This document shows, piece by piece, positions 26,587 through 34,344 of a stretch of 45,082 nt of DNA; the first letter of the stretch is position 1, and each line of letters opens with the position of its first letter. Source of the stretch: Sphingomonas parapaucimobilis NBRC 15100 (GTDB lineage: Bacteria > Pseudomonadota > Alphaproteobacteria > Sphingomonadales > Sphingomonadaceae); contig NZ_BBPI01000040.1 of NCBI RefSeq assembly GCF_000787715.1, positions 1 through 45,082 of the forward strand, read 5' to 3'. The notes beneath the pieces are model-generated. The model saw only the letters and a list, made by a program, of their open reading frames with translations. It made no database searches and was not told where the DNA came from. The position numbers and the translations under genes are program-made.

Positions 26587-27173
26587 GCCGGGACGTGACC
26601 GGCCAGCGCGAGTGTCCGCGCGTCGGTCAACGCCAGCGGCTGATGCGTGGTCAGCAGCACCGCGCCGCCCGCCTGCCGGTGAGTCGCAATAGCCCGTTCC
26701 AGCATCGCAATGCCCTGGACGTCCAGTCCATTGCCCGGCTCGTCGAGCAGCCAGAGCGGGGCCTGCGCCGCCAGCACCCGTGCCAGTCCCGCCCGCCGTC
26801 GCTGCCCGGTCGAGAGCAAGCGCACCGGCACATCGGCGAGTTTCCCCAGCCCGACCATATCGAGCGCCACGGCGACCCGCCGATCCGCCGCCGCCAGCCC
26901 GTCGAGCCGTGCCCAGAAGGACAGTGCCTCACCCAGCCGCCGCTCCGTATCGAGCGCGAGGTCCTCGGTCATCAGCGCCATGCGCCCGGTCCGCGCGACG
27001 CGCCCCTCGAACGGCGCGATCAGCCCGGCGGCCAGGCGCAAAAGGCTCGACTTGCCGATGCCGTTGGGGCCGGTAACGACCGTCGCCTCGCCCTCCGCCA
27101 GGACCAGCGACAAATGCGTGAAGAGCAGCCGCCCGCCGCGTGCGCAGGCGACCTGGGACAGGTGAAGGATCAC
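26583..27173 (-). CDS. ccmA: Cytochrome c biogenesis ATP-binding export protein CcmA
   Basis: A 196-residue ABC ATPase that drives release of haem-loaded CcmE in cytochrome c maturation. Walker A is [13 protein letters not shown], the signature is [13 protein letters not shown], and Walker [13 protein letters not shown]. The C-terminal H-loop is LLTTHQPL. It overlaps ccmB by four bases, and the upstream metallopeptidase also overlaps its start (27170-27173), so the three are read together. Length is normal for the family. Confidence 0.95.
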   Translation of the reverse strand: MILHLSQVACARGGRLLFTHLSLVLAEGEATVVTGPNGIGKSSLLRLAAGLIAPFEGRVARTGRMALMTEDLALDTERRLGEALSFWARLDGLAAADRRVAVALDMVGLGKLADVPVRLLSTGQRRRAGLARVLAAQAPLWLLDEPGNGLDVQGIAMLERAIATHRQAGGAVLLTTHQPLALTDARTLALAGHVPA

Positions 27174-27589
27174 GCGCGGGCGTCGTCCACGGCATCTTCC
27201 AGCGCGTGCATATCCGCGTCGGACAGGCCGAAATGATGGCCGATCTCATGGATCGTCACATGCACGACCAGATCGTCGAGGCGCACGCCCGTCTCGACCC
27301 ATTCGTCCAGGATCGCGCGGCGATACAGATGGATACGGTCGGGCAGGCTGCCGGAATCCATCGAGCTTTTCTCGCCCACCGGCCGCCCGTGATAAAGACC
27401 CGTCAGGTCGAGCGGATGGTCGATCCCCAGCGCCGCCAGCGTTTCGTCATCGGCGAATTCCTCGACGATCAGGACGACATCGCCCAGATGCGTGGCGAAT
27501 TCGGCGGGCAGGCGCGCGATCGCATCCCGCGCGATCGCCTCGATCACCTCGGGACCGGGTGCTCCACCAATCGCGTCTTGCCCGCTCAT
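27170..27589 (-). CDS. Metallopeptidase family protein (zincin-like, HExxH)
   Basis: A 139-residue protein starting [20 protein letters not shown]. The [11 protein letters not shown] motif (around 114-124) gives an HExxH zinc site with a third ligand candidate in the following residues ([11 protein letters not shown]), as in the small COG3824-type metallopeptidase family. The region just before the motif, [17 protein letters not shown], is typical of that family. It lies in the ccmA-ccmB-methyltransferase operon, overlapping ccmA by ATGA. Substrate is unknown. Longer in-frame codons back to 28018 are not coding. Confidence 0.85.
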   Translation of the reverse strand: MSGQDAIGGAPGPEVIEAIARDAIARLPAEFATHLGDVVLIVEEFADDETLAALGIDHPLDLTGLYHGRPVGEKSSMDSGSLPDRIHLYRRAILDEWVETGVRLDDLVVHVTIHEIGHHFGLSDADMHALEDAVDDARA

Positions 27590-27646
27590 GGCCGCCGTCT
27601 TACCGCTGTGCCGGTCAAAAGAACAAGAGAAGCCAAGGGGACGATC

Positions 27647-27937
27647 ATGGTGGAACGGCTGAGCGAGCTGGACCGGGACGAGGCGCTGGACGGCCTGACC
27701 GAATGGGACTGGGACGAATCGCGCGACGCGATCAGCCGCCGTTTCGTCTTCGCCGACTTCAACGAGGCGTTCGGCTTCATGACCCGCGTTGCCCTGCTGG
27801 CGGAAAAGGCGGACCATCATCCCGAATGGTCGAACGTCTGGAACCGGGTCGACATCGTGCTGACCACCCATGACGCGGGCGGCCTGTCGGCGCGCGACAT
27901 CGACATGGCCGAAGCGATCGACGCGCTGGTGGGGTAA
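27647..27937 (+). CDS. phhB: Pterin-4a-carbinolamine dehydratase
   Basis: A 96-residue protein with the family motif EKADHHPEW and [20 protein letters not shown]. It dehydrates 4a-hydroxytetrahydrobiopterin, recycling the cofactor of aromatic amino acid hydroxylases. AAGGGG eight bases before the ATG at 27647 supports the start. It reads away from the metallopeptidase operon. It ends at a repeat shared with the convergent fumarylacetoacetate hydrolase gene; both could belong to phenylalanine/tyrosine degradation, though no hydroxylase is in the window. Confidence 0.93.
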   Translation: MVERLSELDRDEALDGLTEWDWDESRDAISRRFVFADFNEAFGFMTRVALLAEKADHHPEWSNVWNRVDIVLTTHDAGGLSARDIDMAEAIDALVG

Positions 27938-27942
27938 GCCCA

Positions 27943-28074
27943 ATCCTCCCCATCTCTGATGGGGAGGGGGACCGCGCCCATAGGGCGTGGTGGAGGGGCA
28001 TGGCCCTATCCGTCCCACCCCTCCACCATCGCTTGCGCAATGGTCCCCCTCCCCAAGCGAGCTTGGGGAGGAAT
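27943..28074. repeat. Family A intergenic repeat, copy 3 (two right-type arms)
   Basis: Two right-type modules face each other: ACCGCGCCC-ATA-GGGCGTGGT and ACCATCGC-TTGC-GCAATGGT (one mismatch). The outer hairpins are different in sequence from other copies but still paired, as CCTCCCCATC/GATGGGGAGG and CCTCCCCAAGC/GCTTGGGGAGG. It lies exactly between convergent phhB (stop 27937) and the fumarylacetoacetate hydrolase gene (stop 28080). Confidence 0.9.
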
Positions 28075-28079
28075 GGGGT

Positions 28080-29081
28080 TTATTCCACCGTCTGTTCGAT
28101 CGCGCCGAAGATCGGATGGTGGCGGTCGTCCTCCATCCAGATGCGGACGGTATCGCCCTTCTTCAGGAACGGCGTGACCGGCTCGCCGCCACGGATCGTC
28201 TCGATCATGCGCAGCTCGGCCAGGCAGCTATAGCCGACGCCGCCCTCGGCGACCGGCTTGCCCGGCCCGCCGTCCGAATCACGGTTGGACACGGTGCCCG
28301 ACCCGATGATCGTCCCCGCCCCCAGCGCGCGGGTCTTGGCGGCATGGGCGACCAGCGTGCCGAAGTCGAAGGTCATGTCCTGCCCTGCGTCCGCCCGACC
28401 GAAGGGCTGGCCGTTCAGATCGACCTTCAACACGCGGTGCAGCTTGCCGTCCTGCCACCAGTCGCCCAGCGACTCCGGCGTCACGAAGACGGGGGAGAAG
28501 GCCGAAGCGGGCTTGGACTGGAAAAAGCCGAACCCCTTGGCGAGTTCGCCGGGGATCAGCCCGCGCAGCGACACGTCGTTGGTCAGCCCGACCAGCCGGA
28601 TCGCCGCCAGCGCCTGCTCGCGACTCGCGCCCATCGGCACATCGCCGGTGACGACGACCACCTCGCCCTCCAGGTCGCAGCCCCAGCTTTCATCGGCCAG
28701 CGGAATCGCATCACGCGGCCCCAGGAACCCGTCCGAGCCGCCCTGATACATCAGCGGATCGTGCCAGAAACTCTCGGGCAGCTCCGCCCCGCGCGCCTGC
28801 CGGACAAGCGCGACGTGATTCACGTAAGCCGAGCCATCCGCCCATTGATAGGCACGCGGCAAGGGCGAGGCGGCGTCATGCTCGTGGAAACGCGCCCGCG
28901 GGATCGCCTCATGGTCCAGATCGGTCGCCAGATTGGCGAGCGCGGGCACGACCGCGTCCCAATCGTCGAGCGCGGCCTGCAGCGTCGGCACGATATGCCC
29001 CGCATCCGTATACCAGGCGAGGTCGCTCGACACGACGACCAGCTTGCCGTCGCGACCGTTCTTCAAACTGGCGAGTTTCAT
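28080..29081 (-). CDS. Fumarylacetoacetate hydrolase family protein
   Basis: A 333-residue protein whose start at 29081 has GAGGAG seven bases upstream. The metal-binding acidic motif is WGCDLEGEVVVVTGD (EGE), with GFFQSKPASAFSPVF and IIGSGTVSNRDSDGGPGK typical of the fumarylacetoacetase side of the family. These enzymes cleave a C-C bond in fumarylacetoacetate or related 2-keto acids in tyrosine breakdown. The longer frame to 29192 has poor N-terminal sequence. The convergent phhB supports a link with aromatic amino acid catabolism; the exact substrate is not proven. Confidence 0.88.
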   Translation of the reverse strand: MKLASLKNGRDGKLVVVSSDLAWYTDAGHIVPTLQAALDDWDAVVPALANLATDLDHEAIPRARFHEHDAASPLPRAYQWADGSAYVNHVALVRQARGAELPESFWHDPLMYQGGSDGFLGPRDAIPLADESWGCDLEGEVVVVTGDVPMGASREQALAAIRLVGLTNDVSLRGLIPGELAKGFGFFQSKPASAFSPVFVTPESLGDWWQDGKLHRVLKVDLNGQPFGRADAGQDMTFDFGTLVAHAAKTRALGAGTIIGSGTVSNRDSDGGPGKPVAEGGVGYSCLAELRMIETIRGGEPVTPFLKKGDTVRIWMEDDRHHPIFGAIEQTVE

Positions 29082-29354
29082 GCAGGACTCCTCTTCGCTA
29101 ACTGGTATCGGATGTAACCATCCGCCCGCGCTTGTCACGCATTCTAGCGGTGATCCTGCCCGAAACTTGACTTTTGGCAAGGCGCGGCGCACATGCCCCC
29201 CGTCGAGGCGTCCACTCGCAGCGTGAACGGACCATCTGGTCCCGGCTCCGCCCCGACCCTGTCTTCAGGCTTCCCTTGTCACGCGGGGTGTCATCAACCC
29301 CGGCCCGCGCTTGCGGCCTGTCGTGACTCGCGCGCCATGATCGAAAGTAATTCC

Positions 29355-30749
29355 ATGTCCTTTTCCGAACTCGGCCTTGCCGAGCCGCTCGTCCGTGCGC
29401 TCGAAGCCAAGGGCTATTCCGAACCCACGCCGATCCAGCGCGATTCGATCCCGACGCTGCTGGAAGGCCGCGACCTGCTCGGCATCGCGCAGACCGGCAC
29501 CGGCAAGACGGCCGCCTTCGTCCTCCCCTCGATCCAGCGCCTGGTCGAGGCGAACAAGCGCGTCCTGCCGACCCATTGCCGGATGCTCGTCCTGGCCCCC
29601 ACGCGCGAACTGGCCAGCCAGATCGCCGAGAATGCGAAGGGCTATGCCAAGTTTTCCAAGCTGGCGGTCGCGACCGTCTTCGGCGGGACCAGCCTGAACA
29701 AGAACCGGCAGGACCTGTCGCGCGGCGTCGACATCCTGGTCGCCACGCCCGGCCGCCTGATCGACCTGGTCGAGCAGGGCTTCCTGAACCTGTCGATGAT
29801 CGAGATCCTGGTGCTGGACGAAGCCGACCAGATGCTCGACCTGGGCTTCATCCATGCCCTGCGCCGCATCGTGAAGATGATCCCGCGCAAGCGCCAGACG
29901 CTGTTCTTCTCGGCCACCATGCCCGCCGCGATCCGCGACCTGGCCGACAAGTTCCTCGACAACCCCGCGACCGTCACCGTGACCCCGGTGTCGACCACCG
30001 CCGAGCGCGTCGACCAGTCGGTGACGTTCGTGACGCAGCAGGAGAAGCAGGCACTGCTGACCATCCTGCTCGCCGATCCCGCGATCGAGCTGGCGCTGGT
30101 CTTCACCCGCACCAAGCATGGCGCCGACCGCGTCGTGAAGCTGCTGGCGGGCAACGGCATCGCCGCCAACGCGATCCATGGCAACAAGAGCCAGGGCCAG
30201 CGCGAGCGGGCGCTGGGTGAGTTCCGCTCGGGCCAGACCCGCGTGCTGGTGGCGACCGACATCGCCGCGCGCGGTATCGACATTCCGGGCGTCAGCCACG
30301 TCTTCAACTTCGAGCTGCCCAATGTCGCCGAGCAGTACGTCCACCGCATCGGCCGCACCGCGCGCGCCGGTCGCTCGGGCATGGCCATCGCCTTCTGCGC
30401 CGAGGATGAGCGGCCCTATCTGAAGGATATCGAGAAGCTGACGCGGCAGAAGATCACCGTCGTGCCGCTTCCGGCCGACTTCGTGAAGCGCGCCGAGACG
30501 ATCAAGTCGCAGCGGGTGAAGGCGATCGGTGCCGATCCCGCGCCGCGTGTCGACCGCCCGCGCGACCCGGCGCGTCCCCGCGCCACCCATCATCCGCGCG
30601 CGACCGACTCGCGCGCGCCTCAGGGTCGCCAGCCGCGTCGTCGTAGCGGCGGCGGTGGTGCGCCCGGCGGTGGCGGCGGCGGTCGCGGTCGTGGCGGCCA
30701 GGGTCGCCCCGGCGGCGGCGGCGGTGCCGGTCGCGGCGCGCAGGGCTGA
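29355..30749 (+). CDS. rhlE: DEAD-box RNA helicase, RhlE type
   Basis: About 464 residues from MSFSELGLAEPLVRALEAKG. Helicase motifs occur in order: Q motif PTPIQRDSIP, motif I AQTGTGKT, PTRELASQ, DEAD, SAT, then GNKSQGQRERALGEFRSG and HRIGRTARAGRSG. It unwinds structured RNA and may assist ribosome assembly or RNA decay. The C-terminal tail of about 50 residues is rich in Gly and Arg (SGGGGAPGGGGGGRGRGG), typical of RNA-binding RhlE tails. An in-frame ATG at 29337 is an alternative start. A family B repeat follows at 30761. Confidence 0.92.
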   Translation: MSFSELGLAEPLVRALEAKGYSEPTPIQRDSIPTLLEGRDLLGIAQTGTGKTAAFVLPSIQRLVEANKRVLPTHCRMLVLAPTRELASQIAENAKGYAKFSKLAVATVFGGTSLNKNRQDLSRGVDILVATPGRLIDLVEQGFLNLSMIEILVLDEADQMLDLGFIHALRRIVKMIPRKRQTLFFSATMPAAIRDLADKFLDNPATVTVTPVSTTAERVDQSVTFVTQQEKQALLTILLADPAIELALVFTRTKHGADRVVKLLAGNGIAANAIHGNKSQGQRERALGEFRSGQTRVLVATDIAARGIDIPGVSHVFNFELPNVAEQYVHRIGRTARAGRSGMAIAFCAEDERPYLKDIEKLTRQKITVVPLPADFVKRAETIKSQRVKAIGADPAPRVDRPRDPARPRATHHPRATDSRAPQGRQPRRRSGGGGAPGGGGGGRGRGGQGRPGGGGGAGRGAQG

Positions 30750-30760
30750 TTTCTTCTTAA

Positions 30761-30929
30761 GCCCCTCCCGCAGGCGAGTTTCAGGTCGGTCATGCCCCCG
30801 GCATGACCTAAACGATGCGGGGCATCGTTTACCTGAAACTGGGTTTGGGGAGGGCAAGGGGTCTCACCGAGACCATCGCTTGTGGCATACCCTCCCCCAT
30901 CCCCTCCCGTTTACGGGAGGGGCGTGCCC
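30761..30929. repeat. Family B intergenic repeat, split by a nested palindrome
   Basis: It aligns with the reverse complement of 19051-19160: left CCCCTCCCGCAGGCG, central GTCTC-ACC-GAGAC, and right CCCTCCCCCATCCCCTCCCG hairpin with GGGAGGGGCGTG. Between GCAGGCG and GGTTTGGGGAGGG, where the other copy continues its first hairpin, lies the 64-base three-way palindrome (30777-30840). It is between the helicase and an 88-residue unknown gene. Confidence 0.85.
30777..30840. repeat. 64-base three-way-junction palindrome
   Basis: Outer stem: AGTTTCAGGT (30777-30786) pairs with ACCTGAAACT (30831-30840). Inner hairpin 1: GGTCATGCC (30788-30796)-CCC-GGCATGACC (30800-30808). Inner hairpin 2: AAACGATGC (30810-30818)-GGG-GCATCGTTT (30822-30830). 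Every position fits except single spacer bases at 30787 and 30809. The loops CCC and GGG are complementary, which permits a kissing contact. Seen directly; function unknown. Confidence 0.9.
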
Positions 30930-31004
30930 AGCCGCAGATGCTGGCACCATTCCCCCCTCTCCCGCGTTGAACGTGTAACGACACGCGCATCAGGAGAGGT
31001 TGCC

Positions 31005-31271
31005 ATGGATATTGCCCACACCCCCGCCGCCGAACGCATCGCGCGCGTGCTGTGCGGTCAGCGGCTGAGCGCCAATGCCAAGGGCGACTCCGAATCCGCC
31101 TCCAAGCTGGTCGACGCGCAGTGGCGCGACCATATGGCCGATGCGCTGGCCGTGCTGCGGACGCTGCGCGAACCCGACCAGGCGATGGCCGATGCGGGCG
31201 ATCCGGCGATCTGGGAAAAGATGGTGCTGGTCGCGGTCGAGGCCGCCAAGCCGCCCAAGGTCACGCTGTAA
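31005..31271 (+). CDS. Small hypothetical protein, 88 residues
   Basis: It begins MDIAHTPAAERIARVL with AGGAGAGG about six to ten bases upstream of the ATG. It is a mostly helical, acidic-basic mixed protein (KGDSESASKLVDAQWRDHMADALAVLRTLR), without signal or membrane segment. No domain recognised. Coding-type codon bias and a good ribosome binding site support a real gene. It follows the family B repeat and is convergent with kup, with a family A repeat between. Confidence 0.7.
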   Translation: MDIAHTPAAERIARVLCGQRLSANAKGDSESASKLVDAQWRDHMADALAVLRTLREPDQAMADAGDPAIWEKMVLVAVEAAKPPKVTL

Positions 31272-31272
31272 G

Positions 31273-31400
31273 ATCCTCCCCGCGCCGGGGAGGTGGCAGG
31301 CGAAGCCTGACGGAGGGGGGCTTCCACACAGGTCAGCCCGTGCCGCAATCCCCCTCCACCACCGCTTCGCGGCGGTCCCCCTCCCCGTACCGGGGCGGAT
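31273..31400. repeat. Family A intergenic repeat, copy 4 (left plus right module)
   Basis: Left module: CCTCCCCGCGCCGGGGAGG, CAGGC-GAA-GCCTG, ACGGAGGGG. Spacer contains TTCCACACAGGTCAGCCCGTG, closely like the spacer at 43181-43310. Right module: CCCCCTCCACCACCGC-TTC-GCGGCGGT and CCCTCCCCGTACCGGGGCGG (one mismatch). It lies between the convergent small gene and kup. Confidence 0.9.
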
Positions 31401-31403
31401 GAA

Positions 31404-33356
31404 TTACACCGTCACCTGCTCGCCCAGCTCCAGAACCTTGCCCGGCGGAATGCGCAGGAACTCGGTCGGGTCGCTGGCATTGCGCTGCAGGAACATGAAC
31501 AGCCGGTCCTGCCACAGCGGCATGCCCTTTTCCGCCTCGGGCTTCAGCGTGTTGCGGCCGATGAAGAAGCTGGTCTTCATCGGGTCCAGCCCTGTCGTCC
31601 TGTTCTCGACGCCCAGATCGCGCGGCAGGTCGCGCGGCACGTCCGGGCTCTCCATGAAGCCATAGGTCAGCGTGACGGTCGCGAAATTGTCGTCCAGCCG
31701 CTCGACATGCGCACGGCGCTCGGCGGACACATAGGGACGGTCCGCGGTGCGGATCGTCATCACCAGGTTCTGCGCATGCAGCACCTTGTTGTGCTTCAGA
31801 TTGTGGAGCAGCGCGCCCGGTGCCGAGGCGGGGTTGGCGGTCAGGAACACCGCCGTGCCCGGCACCCGCTCGGGGGGACGCTTGGCCAGCGCGGCAGCCA
31901 GATCGGCGAGCGGGATCGCCTGCCGCTTCTCAAAGGCCGACACGATCCCGCGCCCGCGCACCCAGGTATAGATGACGAGACCGACACCCGCCCCGACCAG
32001 CAGCGGCACCCAGCCGCCTTCGATCACGCGCAGGACATTGGCCCCGAAGAAGACGAGGTCGAGCGACAGGAACGGCAGGATCGCCGCCGCCGCCAATGCC
32101 CGCGACCAGCCCCAGCGATGGCGCACGACCAGATAGGCCAGGCACGTCGTCACCACCATCGTGCCCGTCACCGCGATGCCATAGGCCGCCGCCATCGCCG
32201 AGGACGTCTTGAACTGGATGACCAACACCAGCACGCCGAACAGCAGCAGCCAGTTGATCGCGGGCAGATAAATCTGCCCCTGGAAATCGGCCGAGGTCTG
32301 CCGCACGCGCAGCCGCGGCAGGAAGCCGAGCTGGATCGCCTGTTGCGTCAACGAAAACGCGCCAGTGATGACCGCCTGCGCCGCGATGACCGTCGCCAGC
32401 CCCGCCAGCACGATCAGTGCCGGGCGAAGCGGCTCGGGCGCCATCAGGAAGAACCAGTCCTGGTTGGTGAAGGGCTTGCCGCTCGCCGCCGCCTGTTCGA
32501 GCGCGGAAAGGGCAAAGGCTCCCTGCCCCAGATAGTTGAGCGCGAGCGCGGGCAGGACCAGCGAGAACCAGCCGATGCGGATCGGCAGCCGCCCGAAATG
32601 CCCCATATCGGCGGTCAGCGCTTCTGCGCCGGTGACGGTCAGGAACACTGCGCCCAGCACGAACAGCCCGACCACGCCATGGCTGGCGAGAAAGCCGACG
32701 CCATAACCCGGCCACACGACCCGCGCGATCGAGGGTTCGTCGGCGATATGCCAGATGCCCAGGCCCCCGATGACGAGGAACCACAGGATACAGATCGGCC
32801 CGAACAGCTTCGACACCTGCGCCGTGCCGCGCGACTGGATGAAGAACAGCCCGACCAGGATCACGATCGTACACATGCGGATGACGCTTTCGTCGAAGAA
32901 CGACGCCGCCGACGGGATGGTCCGCAGCCCCTCCATCGCCGACAGCACCGACAAGGCGGGGGTGATGATCGCATCGCCATAGAAGAGCGACGCCCCCGCC
33001 GCGCCCAGCACCAGCGCGATGCGCGAACGCGCGCCCGCCGCCCGCCGGGCCAGCGCGGCGAGCGCCAGCACGCCCCCTTCACCCTGATTGTCGGCACGCA
33101 TCAGGAAGACGACATATTTGATCGTGACGACGAGGATCAGCGACCAGAGCGCGAGGCTGAGCACGCCCAGGATTTCGCCGGGGTCGATACCGTCCCCCGC
33201 CGATTGCGACAGCGCCTCGCGAAAGGCGTAGAGCGGGCTGGTGCCGATATCGCCGAACACGACGCCGATCGCGCCGATGGTCAGTGCCACCAGCGCGGGA
33301 TGGCGTTGCACGCCTGCGTCAGCCGTTTCGGTCGATGGAGCCGAATGCCCCGTCAT
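31404..33356 (-). CDS. kup: Potassium uptake protein Kup
   Basis: About 650 residues from MTGHSAPSTETADAGVQRHP, chosen because AGGGG lies four bases upstream of this ATG; three upstream in-frame ATGs back to 33413 are less likely. The family start VALTIGAIGVVFGDIGTSPLYAFREAL is diagnostic, followed by about twelve membrane segments and a cytoplasmic C-terminal domain (HNLKHNKVLHAQNLVM). It is a K+/H+ symporter of the KUP/HAK/KT family. The gene is divergent from pdeM, 159 bases away. Confidence 0.95.
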   Translation of the reverse strand: MTGHSAPSTETADAGVQRHPALVALTIGAIGVVFGDIGTSPLYAFREALSQSAGDGIDPGEILGVLSLALWSLILVVTIKYVVFLMRADNQGEGGVLALAALARRAAGARSRIALVLGAAGASLFYGDAIITPALSVLSAMEGLRTIPSAASFFDESVIRMCTIVILVGLFFIQSRGTAQVSKLFGPICILWFLVIGGLGIWHIADEPSIARVVWPGYGVGFLASHGVVGLFVLGAVFLTVTGAEALTADMGHFGRLPIRIGWFSLVLPALALNYLGQGAFALSALEQAAASGKPFTNQDWFFLMAPEPLRPALIVLAGLATVIAAQAVITGAFSLTQQAIQLGFLPRLRVRQTSADFQGQIYLPAINWLLLFGVLVLVIQFKTSSAMAAAYGIAVTGTMVVTTCLAYLVVRHRWGWSRALAAAAILPFLSLDLVFFGANVLRVIEGGWVPLLVGAGVGLVIYTWVRGRGIVSAFEKRQAIPLADLAAALAKRPPERVPGTAVFLTANPASAPGALLHNLKHNKVLHAQNLVMTIRTADRPYVSAERRAHVERLDDNFATVTLTYGFMESPDVPRDLPRDLGVENRTTGLDPMKTSFFIGRNTLKPEAEKGMPLWQDRLFMFLQRNASDPTEFLRIPPGKVLELGEQVTV

Positions 33357-33467
33357 CTCGCCCCTCATGTCGGTTGCCGTCCCCGTCATGCCCGCCGGAA
33401 CCCCCTGTACCAAAAAGGACGGCGCGCTTTACGCTTATGCGCGTCTGACGCAAGGGCTTTCGGCGAC

Positions 33468-33479
33468 CGTTTGCAAACG
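33468..33479. promoter_or_regulatory. 12-bp perfect palindrome in the kup/pdeM divergent gap
   Basis: CGTTTGCAAACG is a perfect palindrome in the region between divergent kup (start 33356) and pdeM (start 33516). Its layout resembles small dimeric-regulator operators, but no protein can be named. Near by are GCGTCTGACGC (33441-33451) and AGGCGTCAAGCGC, further short repeats. Palindrome seen; function inferred. Confidence 0.35.
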
Positions 33480-33515
33480 CTTGATATTACGAGGCGTCAA
33501 GCGCATGGGCGTGAA

Positions 33516-34178
33516 ATGGTTCCCTTTTCGTTCGGCGGTCATGCATTCCAGGCGCTGGCCGATGGCGCGCTCTACTGGCCCGCGCGGGGGGCGTTGCTGG
33601 TCGCGGACCTGCATCTGGAAAAGGCGAGCTGGTATGCGGGCGGCGGACAGATGCTGCCGCCCTATGATTCACTGGCCACGCTGACCGAACTGACCGCGAT
33701 CGTCACGCGGACGGGGGCGCGCGAGGTCTGGTGCCTGGGCGACAGCTTCCATGACGCGGAGGGCTGTGACCGGCTGTTGCCGGACGCGCGGGCGATGCTG
33801 CTGGCGCTGACCGGCGCGACCGCCTGGACCTGGATCACCGGCAATCACGATCCGGTGCTGCGCGACCGCTGCGGCGGTGCGGTGACGGAAGAGGCGCTGG
33901 TCGACGGCCTGATCCTGCGCCACGAAGCCGATCCGGCCGAGACGCGGCCCGAACTGTCGGGGCATTTCCACCCCAAGCTGCGGCTGCGGGTGCGTGGCAA
34001 GCTGGTCGCCCGGCGCTGTTTCGTGGGCACGGCGAACAAGCTGATCCTGCCCGCCTTCGGCGCGCTGACCGGCGGGCTGGACGTCGACCACCCCGCCCTG
34101 CGCCAGGCCGTCGGCCGCCCCGCCGAAGCACTGGTGCCGGTGCGCGACCGGATGCTGCGCTTTCCCGTCGCGGCGTGA
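33516..34178 (+). CDS. pdeM: Ligase-associated DNA damage response endonuclease PdeM
   Basis: A 220-residue calcineurin-like phosphoesterase. Metal-site motifs: VADLHLEK (DxH), WCLGDSFHD (GD), ITGNHDPV (GNHD), and ELSGHFHPKLRL (GHxH). The length and motif set match the PdeM subfamily, normally found with an Lhr-like helicase, an exonuclease and an ATP-dependent DNA ligase in a repair operon. None of those partners is next to it here: its neighbours are kup and a TonB-like gene. I chose the ATG at 33516 (MVPFSFGGHAF). No strong ribosome binding site is present. Confidence 0.85.
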   Translation: MVPFSFGGHAFQALADGALYWPARGALLVADLHLEKASWYAGGGQMLPPYDSLATLTELTAIVTRTGAREVWCLGDSFHDAEGCDRLLPDARAMLLALTGATAWTWITGNHDPVLRDRCGGAVTEEALVDGLILRHEADPAETRPELSGHFHPKLRLRVRGKLVARRCFVGTANKLILPAFGALTGGLDVDHPALRQAVGRPAEALVPVRDRMLRFPVAA

Positions 34179-34210
34179 TCGACCGACGAAGAAGAATTGT
34201 TCGCGCGGAG

Positions 34211-34328
34211 ACGCGAAGACGCGGAGGTGGATGTCTGCTTGGCGAAGCCAGAATCTCATCAACCGCTTGAGGTCGTAGGGCCGCTGGCGCGGCAGGTTGC
34301 TCCTCTTCGCGCCTCCGCGTCTTCGCGT
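34211..34328. repeat. 17-bp perfect inverted repeat between convergent genes
   Basis: ACGCGAAGACGCGGAGG (34211-34227) and its exact reverse complement CCTCCGCGTCTTCGCGT (34312-34328) flank about 84 bases. Similar sequence extends further outward (TTGTTC left, GAACAAAA right). It lies between pdeM (+) and the TonB-like gene (-) and may terminate transcription from both sides: A-runs on the right could act as a U-tract for the minus gene. Confidence 0.8.
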
Positions 34329-34344
34329 GAACAAAAAATCGGCC

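Noticed and set aside
31707..33515. Plus-strand frame extending far upstream of pdeM
   Set aside because: The 600 upstream codons are antisense to kup and show the same Arg/Gln/His-rich bias. The real gene starts at 33516.
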